From contig CANQXC010000004.1 in NCBI GenBank assembly GCA_947627785.1, forward strand, positions 1 through 22,462: a stretch of DNA of 22,462 bases, given 5' to 3'. Shown here piece by piece: positions 1-7,825 of this stretch. A model generated the notes under the pieces. The model was not told where the DNA came from, did not search any database, and saw nothing but the letters and a program-made list of their open reading frames with translations. Within the stretch, counting starts at the first letter, position 1. Every line of letters begins with the position of its first letter. Both the position numbers and the translations under genes were made by a program. Source of the DNA: an uncultured Clostridia bacterium (GTDB taxonomy: Bacteria > Bacillota > Clostridia > TANB77 > CAG-508).

Positions 1-1
1 T

Positions 2-655
2 AGAGAGGCAACTGCTCCCCCTAATAAATTAATTGAAAAAAAACTTATAAAATATACTAGCAAAAATAGTGTTATTATAGAAAAAACTGGGATATCACAA
101 ATTATTGATAAAATTACAATTGGTTTAAATAATGTAACAATTTTAGGAAAAGACGTATCAGCAACAGAGGCAATAAAGGACTATGTTAACAAGAAAATGG
201 ACAGATTAGAAAAATATTTTGGAGATAATTTTGATGTATCATTAACATTAAGAACAGAAAGAAATGAGCAAATTGCAGAAATGACTGTAAAAACAAGTAC
301 AGATACATTTAGAGCAGTAACAGCTAATAACGATTTATATGCATCAATAGATAAAGACCTAGATATAATAGAAGGTCAAGTTAGAAAAATGAAAACGAAA
401 AAAGAAAGAAACAACAAGGAAGATTCAATAAAAAATCTACAAGTTGAAACACCAGTTGCTGAGACAGAGGGAGAAATAATAAAAACAGTTTATTATGATT
501 TAAAACCAATGACTCCTGAAGATGCTGTATTAAAATTACAAGAAAAACCTGCAGATAGATTTATAACATTTATAAATTCAGAAACAAATAAAGTAAATGT
601 TTTATTCAAATTAAAAGACAATAAAAATTATGGTATAGTAGAACCAGATGTTTAA
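2..655 (+). CDS. hpf: Long-form ribosome hibernation promoting factor, 5' end outside window
   Basis: HPF binds the 30S subunit and dimerises 70S ribosomes into inactive 100S particles when growth slows. The core begins at about base 131 (VTILGKDVSATEAIKDYV), followed by LEKYF and the rest of the N-terminal domain. A charged linker leads to the C-terminal dimerisation domain (YYDLKPMTPEDAVLKLQEK ... FINSETNKVNVLFK ... YGIVEP), which marks the long form usual in Firmicutes. An ATG at 197 gives an open frame but would remove the first strand and helix, so it is not the start. The frame stays open to the left edge with no ATG, GTG or TTG between base 2 and 197, so the start lies upstream. This leaves at least 43 residues ahead of the normal HPF start. 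That extension is odd and unexplained. Confidence 0.9.
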   Translation, partial: REATAPPNKLIEKKLIKYTSKNSVIIEKTGISQIIDKITIGLNNVTILGKDVSATEAIKDYVNKKMDRLEKYFGDNFDVSLTLRTERNEQIAEMTVKTSTDTFRAVTANNDLYASIDKDLDIIEGQVRKMKTKKERNNKEDSIKNLQVETPVAETEGEIIKTVYYDLKPMTPEDAVLKLQEKPADRFITFINSETNKVNVLFKLKDNKNYGIVEPDV

Positions 656-661
656 AAAATA

Positions 662-711
662 AATAAAATGAATAGTAAATAAGTTAGTATTTATTTACTA
701 TTCATTTTATT
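662..711 (+). terminator. Hairpin after hpf, probable terminator
   Basis: Two perfect 20-base arms (662-681 and 692-711) are separated by 10 bases, directly after the hpf stop. The stem is AT-rich and has no long T-run after it, so termination efficiency is uncertain. It may also protect the 3' end of the mRNA. Confidence 0.6.
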
Positions 712-730
712 GTGAAAACAACAAGGTTCT

Positions 731-768
731 TGGGTACACACCCACAATCTTTGATTGTAATGGTGGGT
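731..768 (+). promoter_or_regulatory. rpiA leader with two mutually exclusive stems
   Basis: The segment ACCCA at 740-744 can pair with TGGGT at 731-735 (loop ACAC) or with TGGGT at 764-768. The second pairing encloses AATC/GATT (746-749 and 753-756, loop around TTT). The two foldings cannot coexist, as in leaders that switch conformation. I do not recognise a riboswitch class, and there is no T-run following. Function is unproven. Confidence 0.35.
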
Positions 769-815
769 AGAGTTCTTATTGCTTAATTGGAAAAGTATTT
801 TAGGAGGGGTATATA

Positions 816-1511
816 ATGTATTGGGATGAGAAAGTTGTTCAAAAATTAGAGTGGAATGGAGAAATTAGCAATTTAGAAGAAAAACAAGCAATTGCAGAAA
901 AAATTGCAAAGATTGCAAAAGCTGGAGATGTAATAGGAGTAGGTTCAGGTTCAACATCATTTTTAGCAGTACAAGCTATTGCAAAAAGAGTAAAGGAAGA
1001 AAATTTAAAAATAAGAGTCATACCAACATCAAGAGAATTGGGAATGATATGTAATTATTTAGGATTACCAGTTGAAACATTAATTACAGCAAAGCCGGAT
1101 TGGTGTTTTGATGGAGCAGATGAAGTAACACCACAAAAATGGTTAGTAAAGGGAAGAGGAGCAGCGATGTTTAGAGAAAAATTACTAATAGCAAATTCTA
1201 AAAAAAGTTACATTCTAGTAGATAAGAGCAAATTTGTAAATAAATTATGCGAAAAATTCCCAATACCAATTGAAGTATTTCCAGATGCATTATATGCAGT
1301 AAAAGAAAAATTATTTGAATTAGGAGCAACAAGTGCAGAACTACGTTTAGCAAAGAAAAAAGATGGACCAGTAATAACAGAAAATGGAAATTTAATTGTA
1401 GATGCAAAATTTGAAAATGTAGATGAAACATTTGAAACAAAGCTAAAAAACATTGTAGGTGTAATAGAAACAGGCTTGTTTATAGGATACGATGTAGAAG
1501 TAATAAGTTAA
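816..1511 (+). CDS. rpiA: Ribose-5-phosphate isomerase A
   Basis: RpiA interconverts ribose 5-phosphate and ribulose 5-phosphate in the non-oxidative pentose phosphate pathway. The 231-residue product has the phosphate-binding loop GVGSGSTS (residues 41-48), the catalytic DGADE (D99 and D102), K112 in VKGRGAAM and E121 in the REKLL motif. The C-terminal part (FPIPIEVFP, ITENGNLIVDAKF, GVIETGLF) is typical. The usual KGGGAAL loop reads KGRGAAM here, a mild departure. The start has AGGAGGGG at 802-809, six bases upstream. About 20 residues precede the usual family start. It stands alone behind a structured leader. Confidence 0.95.
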   Translation: MYWDEKVVQKLEWNGEISNLEEKQAIAEKIAKIAKAGDVIGVGSGSTSFLAVQAIAKRVKEENLKIRVIPTSRELGMICNYLGLPVETLITAKPDWCFDGADEVTPQKWLVKGRGAAMFREKLLIANSKKSYILVDKSKFVNKLCEKFPIPIEVFPDALYAVKEKLFELGATSAELRLAKKKDGPVITENGNLIVDAKFENVDETFETKLKNIVGVIETGLFIGYDVEVIS

Positions 1512-1567
1512 AGTTTAAGCCTATAAAATCCGCCAAACTCCAAAGTAGTTATATATTTATTCTAATG

Positions 1568-2449
1568 TTAGTTTTTATAGAGCCTTTTTAAGTCATCTGG
1601 AATTTCAGCAGTAAATTTCAGATGATTTTTTGTAATTGGATGCAAAAATGAAATTTCATATGCATGTAATGCTTGTCTTTCAATTAATGGAGATGCCTTT
1701 CCATAAAGTGTATCTCCTAATAATGGATGACCAACATATGCCATATGAACGCGAATTTGATGAGTTCTTCCAGTTCCTAATATACACTTTACAATAGAAT
1801 AGTTATTTAGAGTTTTTATAACGTCATAATGAGTAATAGCTAAATCACCATTTTCAGAAACGCATCTTTCTATAATACTATTTTCTTTTCTTGCAATTGG
1901 TGCATTTATAGTTCCAGTTGTATTTTCAAAAACTCCATCACAAATAGCAATATACTCTTTTAAAAATTCTTTAGTTTGCATTTGTTTTACTAAACATTCT
2001 TGAATATATTCATTTTTAGCAAAAATTACTAAACCAGATGTATTTTTATCAATTCTATTAACAGGTCTAATTTTCTTTTTTAATCCTATTTTATCAAAAT
2101 AAAATCTAACACCATTTGATAGGCTATCTTCATAATGTTCCATAGAAGGGTGAACAGGAATACCAGCAAGCTTATTTATTATAAGCAATGCCTCATCTTC
2201 ATAGATAATTTCTAAATCCATTTTTATAGGAACAATATTAGAATTATCCTCTATAAAATCAATGTAAACAGAAACAGAATCTCCAGAATGTAAAGGCATA
2301 TCAATAAACGCTTTTGTATTATTTACAAAAAGCTTTTGCTCGTGTTTTAATTTTATAAGTAATCTATCTGAAATTTGAAAGTGATTTTTTAATAAATCTC
2401 TTAAATTAATGAAATTATCATTTTCTTGTATTTGGTAATTTAAAGTCAT
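1568..2449 (-). CDS. RluA/RluD-family RNA pseudouridine synthase
   Basis: This enzyme isomerises uridine to pseudouridine in rRNA or tRNA. An S4-like N-terminal RNA-binding part (LRDLLKNHFQISDRLLIKLK) precedes the catalytic domain with VNRIDKNTSGLVIFAK, where the Asp is the nucleophile, and with GRTHQIRVHMAYVGHPLLGD near the C-terminus. I chose the start at 2449 (MTLNYQI, 293 residues) because AAAGGA lies about 10 bases upstream. The ATG six codons earlier, at 2467, has no ribosome binding site and overlaps this one. The exact target base cannot be read from the sequence. Bases 1512-1567 between this gene and rpiA hold no clear terminator. Confidence 0.9.
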   Translation of the reverse strand: MTLNYQIQENDNFINLRDLLKNHFQISDRLLIKLKHEQKLFVNNTKAFIDMPLHSGDSVSVYIDFIEDNSNIVPIKMDLEIIYEDEALLIINKLAGIPVHPSMEHYEDSLSNGVRFYFDKIGLKKKIRPVNRIDKNTSGLVIFAKNEYIQECLVKQMQTKEFLKEYIAICDGVFENTTGTINAPIARKENSIIERCVSENGDLAITHYDVIKTLNNYSIVKCILGTGRTHQIRVHMAYVGHPLLGDTLYGKASPLIERQALHAYEISFLHPITKNHLKFTAEIPDDLKRLYKN

Positions 2450-2500
2450 AATAAAAATTCCTTTCATGTTTTTATTAAGAGTGTATTCATAGGAATGATG

Positions 2501-2527
2501 AAAAAAATAGGGGGACCAATCGGTCCC
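2501..2527 (-). terminator. Rho-independent terminator of the 59-residue ORF
   Basis: On the minus strand, GGGACC-GATT-GGTCCC (2512-2527) is followed by a run of seven T (plus-strand A-run 2501-2507). It begins one base after the stop codon of the small ORF. This is a classic intrinsic terminator. Confidence 0.85.
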
Positions 2528-2707
2528 TCACTTTTGGTCTTTTTCACGGTAACGGAAACCATCGAGCGCTTTGATAGCAGAAGATAGCTCTGAAATGTCA
2601 ATGTTTTTTAGCCGATTGACAAACTCGTCAATCATGTCATAAGATTGACATTCATTATCCGTAGTGTAATCCTGTTCCTGTTTGCTTTCCGTGTGTTGTT
2701 CGTTCAT
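2528..2707 (-). CDS. Small protein of 59 residues, function unknown
   Basis: The product begins MNEQHTESKQEQDYTTDN and ends RYREKDQK. It is hydrophilic, with a polar, Gln/Asp/Glu-rich first third and a probably helical remainder (MIDEFVNRLKNI, ISELSSAIKALDGF). I recognise no family. The gene is supported by a near-consensus promoter upstream, AGGAGG on the minus strand (2720-2725; spacing of 12 is a little long), and a strong terminator directly after the stop. It holds 71 G or C in 180 bases, well above its neighbours by eye, and uses codons they avoid (CGG, CTC, GCG, CGT). Horizontal origin is plausible. It sits alone between divergent uvrA and the pseudouridine synthase gene. Confidence 0.72.
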   Translation of the reverse strand: MNEQHTESKQEQDYTTDNECQSYDMIDEFVNRLKNIDISELSSAIKALDGFRYREKDQK

Positions 2708-2743
2708 ATGGTGCTATGACCTCCTAATGAAGAAATTATAATT

Positions 2744-2772
2744 ATTATAGCACAAATGGAAAAAATGGTCAA
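2744..2772 (-). promoter_or_regulatory. Sigma-A-type promoter of the 59-residue ORF
   Basis: On the minus strand, -35 TTGACC (2767-2772), a 17-base spacer and a perfect -10 TATAAT (2744-2749). Transcription would start near 2737, about 30 bases before the ORF. Confidence 0.78.
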
Positions 2773-2849
2773 TTATGTAAAATAGAATTTCCTTTTAGCA
2801 ATAACTTAAAAAGAATAATAAAATTAAATGCAAAACTTTACAAAAACTA

Positions 2850-2878
2850 ATGAAACTTTACTATATTCGTGGTATAAT
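2850..2878 (+). promoter_or_regulatory. uvrA promoter
   Basis: -35 ATGAAA (2850-2855), a 17-base spacer and a perfect -10 TATAAT (2873-2878). The -35 box coincides with the first in-frame ATG of the open frame, which rules that ATG out as the start of translation. Confidence 0.7.
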
Positions 2879-2978
2879 TATAAACAGCACAAATTTGGGA
2901 GAAAAAATACAGTACGAAAACAGGTTAAGTATTGTATTGTTAGGACCAAGATTAATGCCGGAAAGGAATGTTAGTTTT

Positions 2979-5801
2979 ATGAATGACAATATAGTAGTAA
3001 AGGGAGCAAAAGAACATAATTTAAAAAATATTAATGTAACAATACCAAGAGATAAATTAGTAGTAATAACAGGTTTATCAGGCTCTGGAAAGTCATCACT
3101 TGCATTTGATACTCTATATGCAGAGGGACAAAGAAGATATGTAGAAAGTTTATCATCATATGCACGTCAATTCTTAGGATTAATGGAAAAGCCAGATGTT
3201 GAATCAATTGAAGGACTTTCACCAGCAATAGCAATAGACCAAAAAACAACATCAAAAAATCCACGTTCAACAGTAGGAACAGTAACAGAAATTTATGATT
3301 ATATTCGTCTTTTGTATGCAAGAATTGGTGAACCACATTGTCCAAAATGTGGTAAGAAAATAGAAAAACAAACATTAGACCAAATAGTAGAAAATGTAAT
3401 GAAATTAGAGCAAGGTACAAAAATTCAAGTACTAGCACCAGTTGTGAGAGGGAAAAAGGGTGAATATAAAGCACTTTTAGAAGGCTTTGCAAAAGAAGGC
3501 TTTGTAAGAGTAAGAGTTGATGGAAAAATATATGAACTAACAGACGATATAGATTTAGATAGAAAGAAAAAACACAATATAGAACTAATAGTAGATAGAT
3601 TAGTAATAAAAGAAGATATTAGAAGCAGGCTTGCAGAATCAATTGAAATATCTTTAAAATATGCAAATAATTTAGTTGTAATTTCTACTCCAAATGAAGA
3701 AATGCTATTTAGCCAAAACTATGCATGCCCAGATTGTAATATAAGTATAGAAGAACTAACACCTAGAATGTTCTCATTTAATAACCCATTTGGAGCATGT
3801 CCAGAATGTACAGGTATAGGATATTTGATGAGAATGAGTGAAGATTTAATTATACCAGATAAAAATAAAACATTATATGATGGGGTAAAAGCTTTTGGTG
3901 CAAGTACAATGAAAAAAGGCGATACAATGGCAAAGATGTATTTTGAAAGTATTGGAAGACATTATGGAGTAGATATAAAAGTTCCAATAAAAAAATTACC
4001 AAGAGATTTCTTAGATAAAATATTATATGGAACAGGAGATGAAGAAATAGACTTTAGATATACATCAGCAGCAGGAGAAAGAAAATTTACAGCACCATTT
4101 GAAGGGGTAATACCAACATTAGAAAGAAGATATAGAGAAACAAAATCACAGGGAATGAGGGAATTTTATGAATATTATATGCAAGAGAGTCCTTGTGAGG
4201 CATGTCATGGAGCAAGATTAAGAAAAGAAAGTTTATCAGTTACAGTTGGTGGTAAGAATATACAAGAATTAACAGATATGCCAATTAACAGAATACAAGA
4301 ATTTATGAATAATTTAGAATTAGACAAAACAAAAACTTTAATAGCAAATCAAATTCTAAAAGAATTAAATAAAAGGTTACAATTTCTAGTTGATGTAGGA
4401 CTAGAATATCTAACATTATCAAGACCAGCAGGAACCCTATCAGGAGGAGAAGCACAAAGAATTCGTTTAGCAACACAAATAGGTGCAGGCTTATCAGGAG
4501 TTCTATATATACTAGATGAGCCAAGTATAGGATTACATCAAAGAGATAATGATAAATTAATAGCTACATTAAAGAAATTAAGAGACTTAGGAAATACAGT
4601 TATAGTTGTAGAACATGATGAAGATACAATGTACGCAGCAGATTATATAATAGATATAGGGCCAGAAGCGGGTGTTCATGGAGGAAATGTAATTGCAGTA
4701 GGAGATGTAGAAGACATTAAGAAAAATCCAAATTCAATTACAGGAGCTTACTTAAGTGGAAGAAAACAAATAAAAGTACCAGCAAAAAGAAGAAAATCAT
4801 CTGGTAAATCAATAGAAATAAGAGGAGCAACTCAAAATAATTTAAAAAATATAAATGTAAAAATTCCTTTAGGAGTATTTACTTGTGTAACAGGAGTTTC
4901 AGGTTCAGGAAAAAGTACCTTAATAAATGAAATATTATATAAAAGTCTAGCAAAGGAGCTATATGGTTCATCAGAGATTCCTGGTAAACACGAAAAAATA
5001 TTAGGAATACAAAATATAGATAAAGTAATAAATATAGACCAATCACCAATAGGTAGAACTCCAAGGTCAAATCCAGCAACATATACAGGAGTGTTTGATT
5101 TAATAAGAGATATATTTGCTGGAACAAATGAGGCAAAATTACGTGGGTATGAAAAAGGAAGATTTAGTTTCAATGTATCAGGAGGAAGATGTGAAACTTG
5201 CCAAGGAGATGGTGTATTAAAAATAGAAATGCATTTTTTACCAGACTTATATGTACCATGTGAAGTATGCCATGGAAAAAGGTATAATAGAGAAACTTTG
5301 GAAGTAAAATATAAAGGTAAAAGCATAGCCGACGTGCTAGATATGACAGTAGAAGAAGCATTAGATTTCTTTAGCAATATACCAAAAATAAAACAAAAAA
5401 TACAAACATTATATGATGTAGGATTAGGATATATAAAACTTGGACAACCTTCAACCACTCTATCAGGAGGAGAAGCACAAAGAGTAAAACTTGCAACAGA
5501 GCTTTCAAGAAGAGCAACAGGAAAAACTTTATATATATTAGATGAACCAACAACTGGATTACACATTGCAGATGTTCATAAATTAATAGAAATATTACAA
5601 AGGTTAGTAGATACAGGAAACAGTATAGTAGTAATAGAACATAACTTAGATTTAATAAAAACAGCAGACCACATAATAGATTTAGGTCCAGAAAGTGGAG
5701 AAAAAGGTGGAGAAGTAATAGCAATAGGAACTCCAGAGCAAATTGCAAAAAATGAAAGATCATATACAGGAAAATTTTTAAAGAAAATGCTGGAAAAATA
5801 A
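2979..5801 (+). CDS. uvrA: Excinuclease ABC subunit A
   Basis: UvrA is the damage-sensing ATPase of nucleotide excision repair; it loads UvrB at bulky lesions. The 940-residue product has the usual length and layout: Walker A GLSGSGKS (residues 32-39), zinc site C250/C253 with C274/C277, signature LSGGEAQR from 487, second Walker A GVSGSGKST from 639, second zinc site C738/C741 with C761/C764, and second signature from 828. Both Walker B/D-loop segments (LDEPSIGLH, LDEPTTGLH) are intact. The frame is open from 2850, but that ATG lies in the promoter. MNDNIVVKGAKEHNL at 2979 matches the family start, with AAAGGA 13 bases upstream. The ATG at 2955 is the alternative. No uvrB is adjacent. Confidence 0.97.
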   Translation: MNDNIVVKGAKEHNLKNINVTIPRDKLVVITGLSGSGKSSLAFDTLYAEGQRRYVESLSSYARQFLGLMEKPDVESIEGLSPAIAIDQKTTSKNPRSTVGTVTEIYDYIRLLYARIGEPHCPKCGKKIEKQTLDQIVENVMKLEQGTKIQVLAPVVRGKKGEYKALLEGFAKEGFVRVRVDGKIYELTDDIDLDRKKKHNIELIVDRLVIKEDIRSRLAESIEISLKYANNLVVISTPNEEMLFSQNYACPDCNISIEELTPRMFSFNNPFGACPECTGIGYLMRMSEDLIIPDKNKTLYDGVKAFGASTMKKGDTMAKMYFESIGRHYGVDIKVPIKKLPRDFLDKILYGTGDEEIDFRYTSAAGERKFTAPFEGVIPTLERRYRETKSQGMREFYEYYMQESPCEACHGARLRKESLSVTVGGKNIQELTDMPINRIQEFMNNLELDKTKTLIANQILKELNKRLQFLVDVGLEYLTLSRPAGTLSGGEAQRIRLATQIGAGLSGVLYILDEPSIGLHQRDNDKLIATLKKLRDLGNTVIVVEHDEDTMYAADYIIDIGPEAGVHGGNVIAVGDVEDIKKNPNSITGAYLSGRKQIKVPAKRRKSSGKSIEIRGATQNNLKNINVKIPLGVFTCVTGVSGSGKSTLINEILYKSLAKELYGSSEIPGKHEKILGIQNIDKVINIDQSPIGRTPRSNPATYTGVFDLIRDIFAGTNEAKLRGYEKGRFSFNVSGGRCETCQGDGVLKIEMHFLPDLYVPCEVCHGKRYNRETLEVKYKGKSIADVLDMTVEEALDFFSNIPKIKQKIQTLYDVGLGYIKLGQPSTTLSGGEAQRVKLATELSRRATGKTLYILDEPTTGLHIADVHKLIEILQRLVDTGNSIVVIEHNLDLIKTADHIIDLGPESGEKGGEVIAIGTPEQIAKNERSYTGKFLKKMLEK

Positions 5802-5813
5802 AATAAAAAACTC

Positions 5814-5842
5814 TTGAAAAACAAAGAAATATATAATAGAAT
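5814..5842 (+). promoter_or_regulatory. Probable promoter for the prepilin peptidase and M24 peptidase genes
   Basis: -35 TTGAAA (5814-5819), a 17-base spacer and -10 TAGAAT (5837-5842), 31 bases before the next start. No terminator separates it from uvrA, so read-through is also possible. Confidence 0.5.
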
Positions 5843-5872
5843 ATAGCATGAAAGAACAAAGGAGGAAAAATA

Positions 5873-6604
5873 ATGGCATACATAAACGATATTCATATTT
5901 TGTTATATGTAGCAATAGCTTTTTTAGGTGGAATAGTAGGTCAATTTGTAAACTATGTAAATGTAGCTTTTTTGAATAGAAGAAAAATAATATCAAAACA
6001 AACATACGAGGAATATAAAAAAGTAAGAAAATTAAATTATCCAATAATAATAATAAATGCTATAGCATACATTGCACTTTTATATAATTTTAAATTAAGT
6101 TTAAATTTACTAAGGTTTGTAGTGCTTATTCCAATGTTAATTTCAGCATTTGTAGTAGATTATAAAATACAAATAATACCAAATAGGTTAAATTTAACTA
6201 TATTCGAAACAGGTTTGTTATTTGCATTTATATTTGGAATGCAGAACTTAAATATTGCAAAAGATATGCTACTTGGAATGTTAGTCGGAGGAGGAATATT
6301 TTTACTGATAACACTAATTGGTGGTGCAATTGCTGGAAAAGAAGCAATGGGGCTTGGAGATGTAAAACTAATGGGAGCATTAGGACTATATTTTGGAATG
6401 GTAAATATAGCAATGATAGCAATATTATCATTCTTAATAGGTGCAATAGTAAGTATAATTATTTTAATTGCAAGAAAAAATAGAAAAGATGGATATATAC
6501 CATTTGGCCCATTTATAGTATCTGCAACAATAGTAGCTATATTTGTACCAAGTAATATGTTATTTACATTTTTAATGGAGGTATTTTCATTAGGAATGTA
6601 CTGA
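5873..6604 (+). CDS. Prepilin peptidase (A24 aspartic peptidase, PilD/TadV-like)
   Basis: This membrane protease cleaves type IV prepilin-like leader peptides on the cytoplasmic side. The 243-residue protein has about six hydrophobic segments. The two catalytic aspartates are visible: D96 in FVVDYKIQIIPNRL and D163 in the GLGDVKLMGALG motif. YIPFGPF near the C-terminus is also typical. The N-terminal region lacks the two CxxC pairs of the PilD methylase domain, so it probably cuts without N-methylating. GGAGG lies just upstream of the ATG. No pilin or assembly ATPase gene is adjacent, so its substrates must be encoded elsewhere. The next gene follows after 22 bases. Confidence 0.9.
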   Translation: MAYINDIHILLYVAIAFLGGIVGQFVNYVNVAFLNRRKIISKQTYEEYKKVRKLNYPIIIINAIAYIALLYNFKLSLNLLRFVVLIPMLISAFVVDYKIQIIPNRLNLTIFETGLLFAFIFGMQNLNIAKDMLLGMLVGGGIFLLITLIGGAIAGKEAMGLGDVKLMGALGLYFGMVNIAMIAILSFLIGAIVSIIILIARKNRKDGYIPFGPFIVSATIVAIFVPSNMLFTFLMEVFSLGMY

Positions 6605-6626
6605 AAGTAAAAGGAAGGTGTTTTCT

Positions 6627-7688
6627 ATGAATGAAAAAATAAGACTTTTACGAGAGAGGTTAAGAAAATTAAATATGGAAGGAATGATAATAACAAATCC
6701 ATTAAGCATAAAATACTTAACCAATATAGAAAACGAAGGAACACTCTTAATTACAAGAAGAGAAAATATATTCTTAACTTATACAATGTTTTTAGAAACA
6801 GTAAAAAGTACATTGACAATTAATGATGAAATAATAGTTGCAGATTTTAGGGATGTGAGTAAAGAGGACTTTGAAAATTTCTTTTTATTCTGCGAAAATG
6901 TCGGGTTTGAAGAAAATTATGTAACATATAAGCAATATCATTATCTAAAACAAAAATATAGGACTAATAATTTAGCAGAAACAGATAATATAGTTGAAAA
7001 GCTAAGAGAAATAAAAGATCAAGAAGAGATAGAAAAAATAAAAAAAGCATGTGAAATTACAGATAATTGTTTTGAACATTTATTAGAATTTATAAAAGTA
7101 GGAACAACAGAAAAAGAAATAGCATTTGAAATAGAAATGTTTTTTAAGAAAAATGGAGCAGAAAGGTTAGCATTTGATACAGTTGTGGCAGTAGGAGAAA
7201 ATAGTGCAATTCCACATTGGATTCCAACTGATAGAGCAGTAAAAATGGCAGACCCAATATTAATAGACATGGGCTGTGTTTATAAAGGATATTGCTCAGA
7301 TATGACAAGAACAATATTTATGGGTTGTATATTAGAAGAAATAAAACCAGTATATGATTTAGTATTAAGAAATCAATTACTTACAAACAATGAAATTAAG
7401 GAATATGCAAGTATAAAAACAATATCAAAGATGGTTGAAAGTGATTTTAAATTAAAAAATTATGATTTAATACATTCATTAGGTCATGGAATAGGAATGG
7501 AAACGCATGAGACTCCATATATTAATTCAAAGAACGAAACATTCTTAAAAGAAAATATGGTAATAACAAATGAACCAGGAATATATCTACCAGGAAAATA
7601 TGGAATAAGAATTGAAGATACGATACTTGTTAACAAAGGTTCATGCACAATTTTAACAAAATCACCAAAAAACTATATAATCATATGA
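6627..7688 (+). CDS. M24-family Xaa-Pro aminopeptidase or dipeptidase
   Basis: A cytoplasmic metallopeptidase that removes residues preceding proline. An N-terminal creatinase-like domain (about residues 1-125) precedes the pita-bread catalytic domain. All five metal ligands are present: D214 (IDMGC), D225 (CSDMTRT), H287 (SLGHGIGMETHE), E316 (TNEPGIYLPG) and E330 (RIEDTILV). The length of 353 residues is normal. The ATG at 6627 follows AAGGAAGG at a good distance; a GTG nine bases earlier would overlap that site. It precedes efp, an arrangement common in Firmicutes, although efp also seems to have its own promoter. Confidence 0.93.
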   Translation: MNEKIRLLRERLRKLNMEGMIITNPLSIKYLTNIENEGTLLITRRENIFLTYTMFLETVKSTLTINDEIIVADFRDVSKEDFENFFLFCENVGFEENYVTYKQYHYLKQKYRTNNLAETDNIVEKLREIKDQEEIEKIKKACEITDNCFEHLLEFIKVGTTEKEIAFEIEMFFKKNGAERLAFDTVVAVGENSAIPHWIPTDRAVKMADPILIDMGCVYKGYCSDMTRTIFMGCILEEIKPVYDLVLRNQLLTNNEIKEYASIKTISKMVESDFKLKNYDLIHSLGHGIGMETHETPYINSKNETFLKENMVITNEPGIYLPGKYGIRIEDTILVNKGSCTILTKSPKNYIII

Positions 7689-7696
7689 ATAAAAGC

Positions 7697-7725
7697 TTGA
7701 TTTTTACGGAAAAATATAGTAAAAT
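7697..7725 (+). promoter_or_regulatory. efp promoter
   Basis: -35 TTGATT (7697-7702), a 17-base spacer and -10 TAAAAT (7720-7725). It leaves a leader of about 95 bases before efp. Confidence 0.6.
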
Positions 7726-7762
7726 AAATAAGTTAGTGTAAATAAAAAATAGAGAAAATTTA

Positions 7763-7806
7763 AGTGTAAAAATAAAATTAATGTTTTAAATATAGGTTTT
7801 TACACT
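7763..7806 (+). repeat. Inverted repeat in the efp leader
   Basis: AGTGTAAAAA (7763-7772) and its exact complement TTTTTACACT (7797-7806) are separated by 24 bases and end ten bases before the efp ribosome binding site. A related AGTGTAAATAAA lies at about 7735. It could be an operator or an mRNA stem. Confidence 0.45.
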
Positions 7807-7825
7807 AAAGTTTTATAGGAAAGGA

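Noticed and set aside
1..130. raiA-type noncoding RNA upstream of hpf
   Set aside because: The region is an uninterrupted open frame joined to HPF and shows no strong structure I could identify.
720..790. Known riboswitch (preQ1, purine, THF) or T-box before rpiA
   Set aside because: None of the consensus cores I know are present; only the alternative hairpins can be supported.
2850..2978. uvrA starting at 2850 with 43 extra residues
   Set aside because: That ATG is the -35 box of a good promoter, so it lies upstream of the transcript; the family start is at 2979.
3031..5896. Several long minus-strand open frames inside uvrA and across its end
   Set aside because: They are leucine/isoleucine-rich translations typical of the antisense of AT-rich genes, lack ribosome binding sites and overlap a complete conserved gene.
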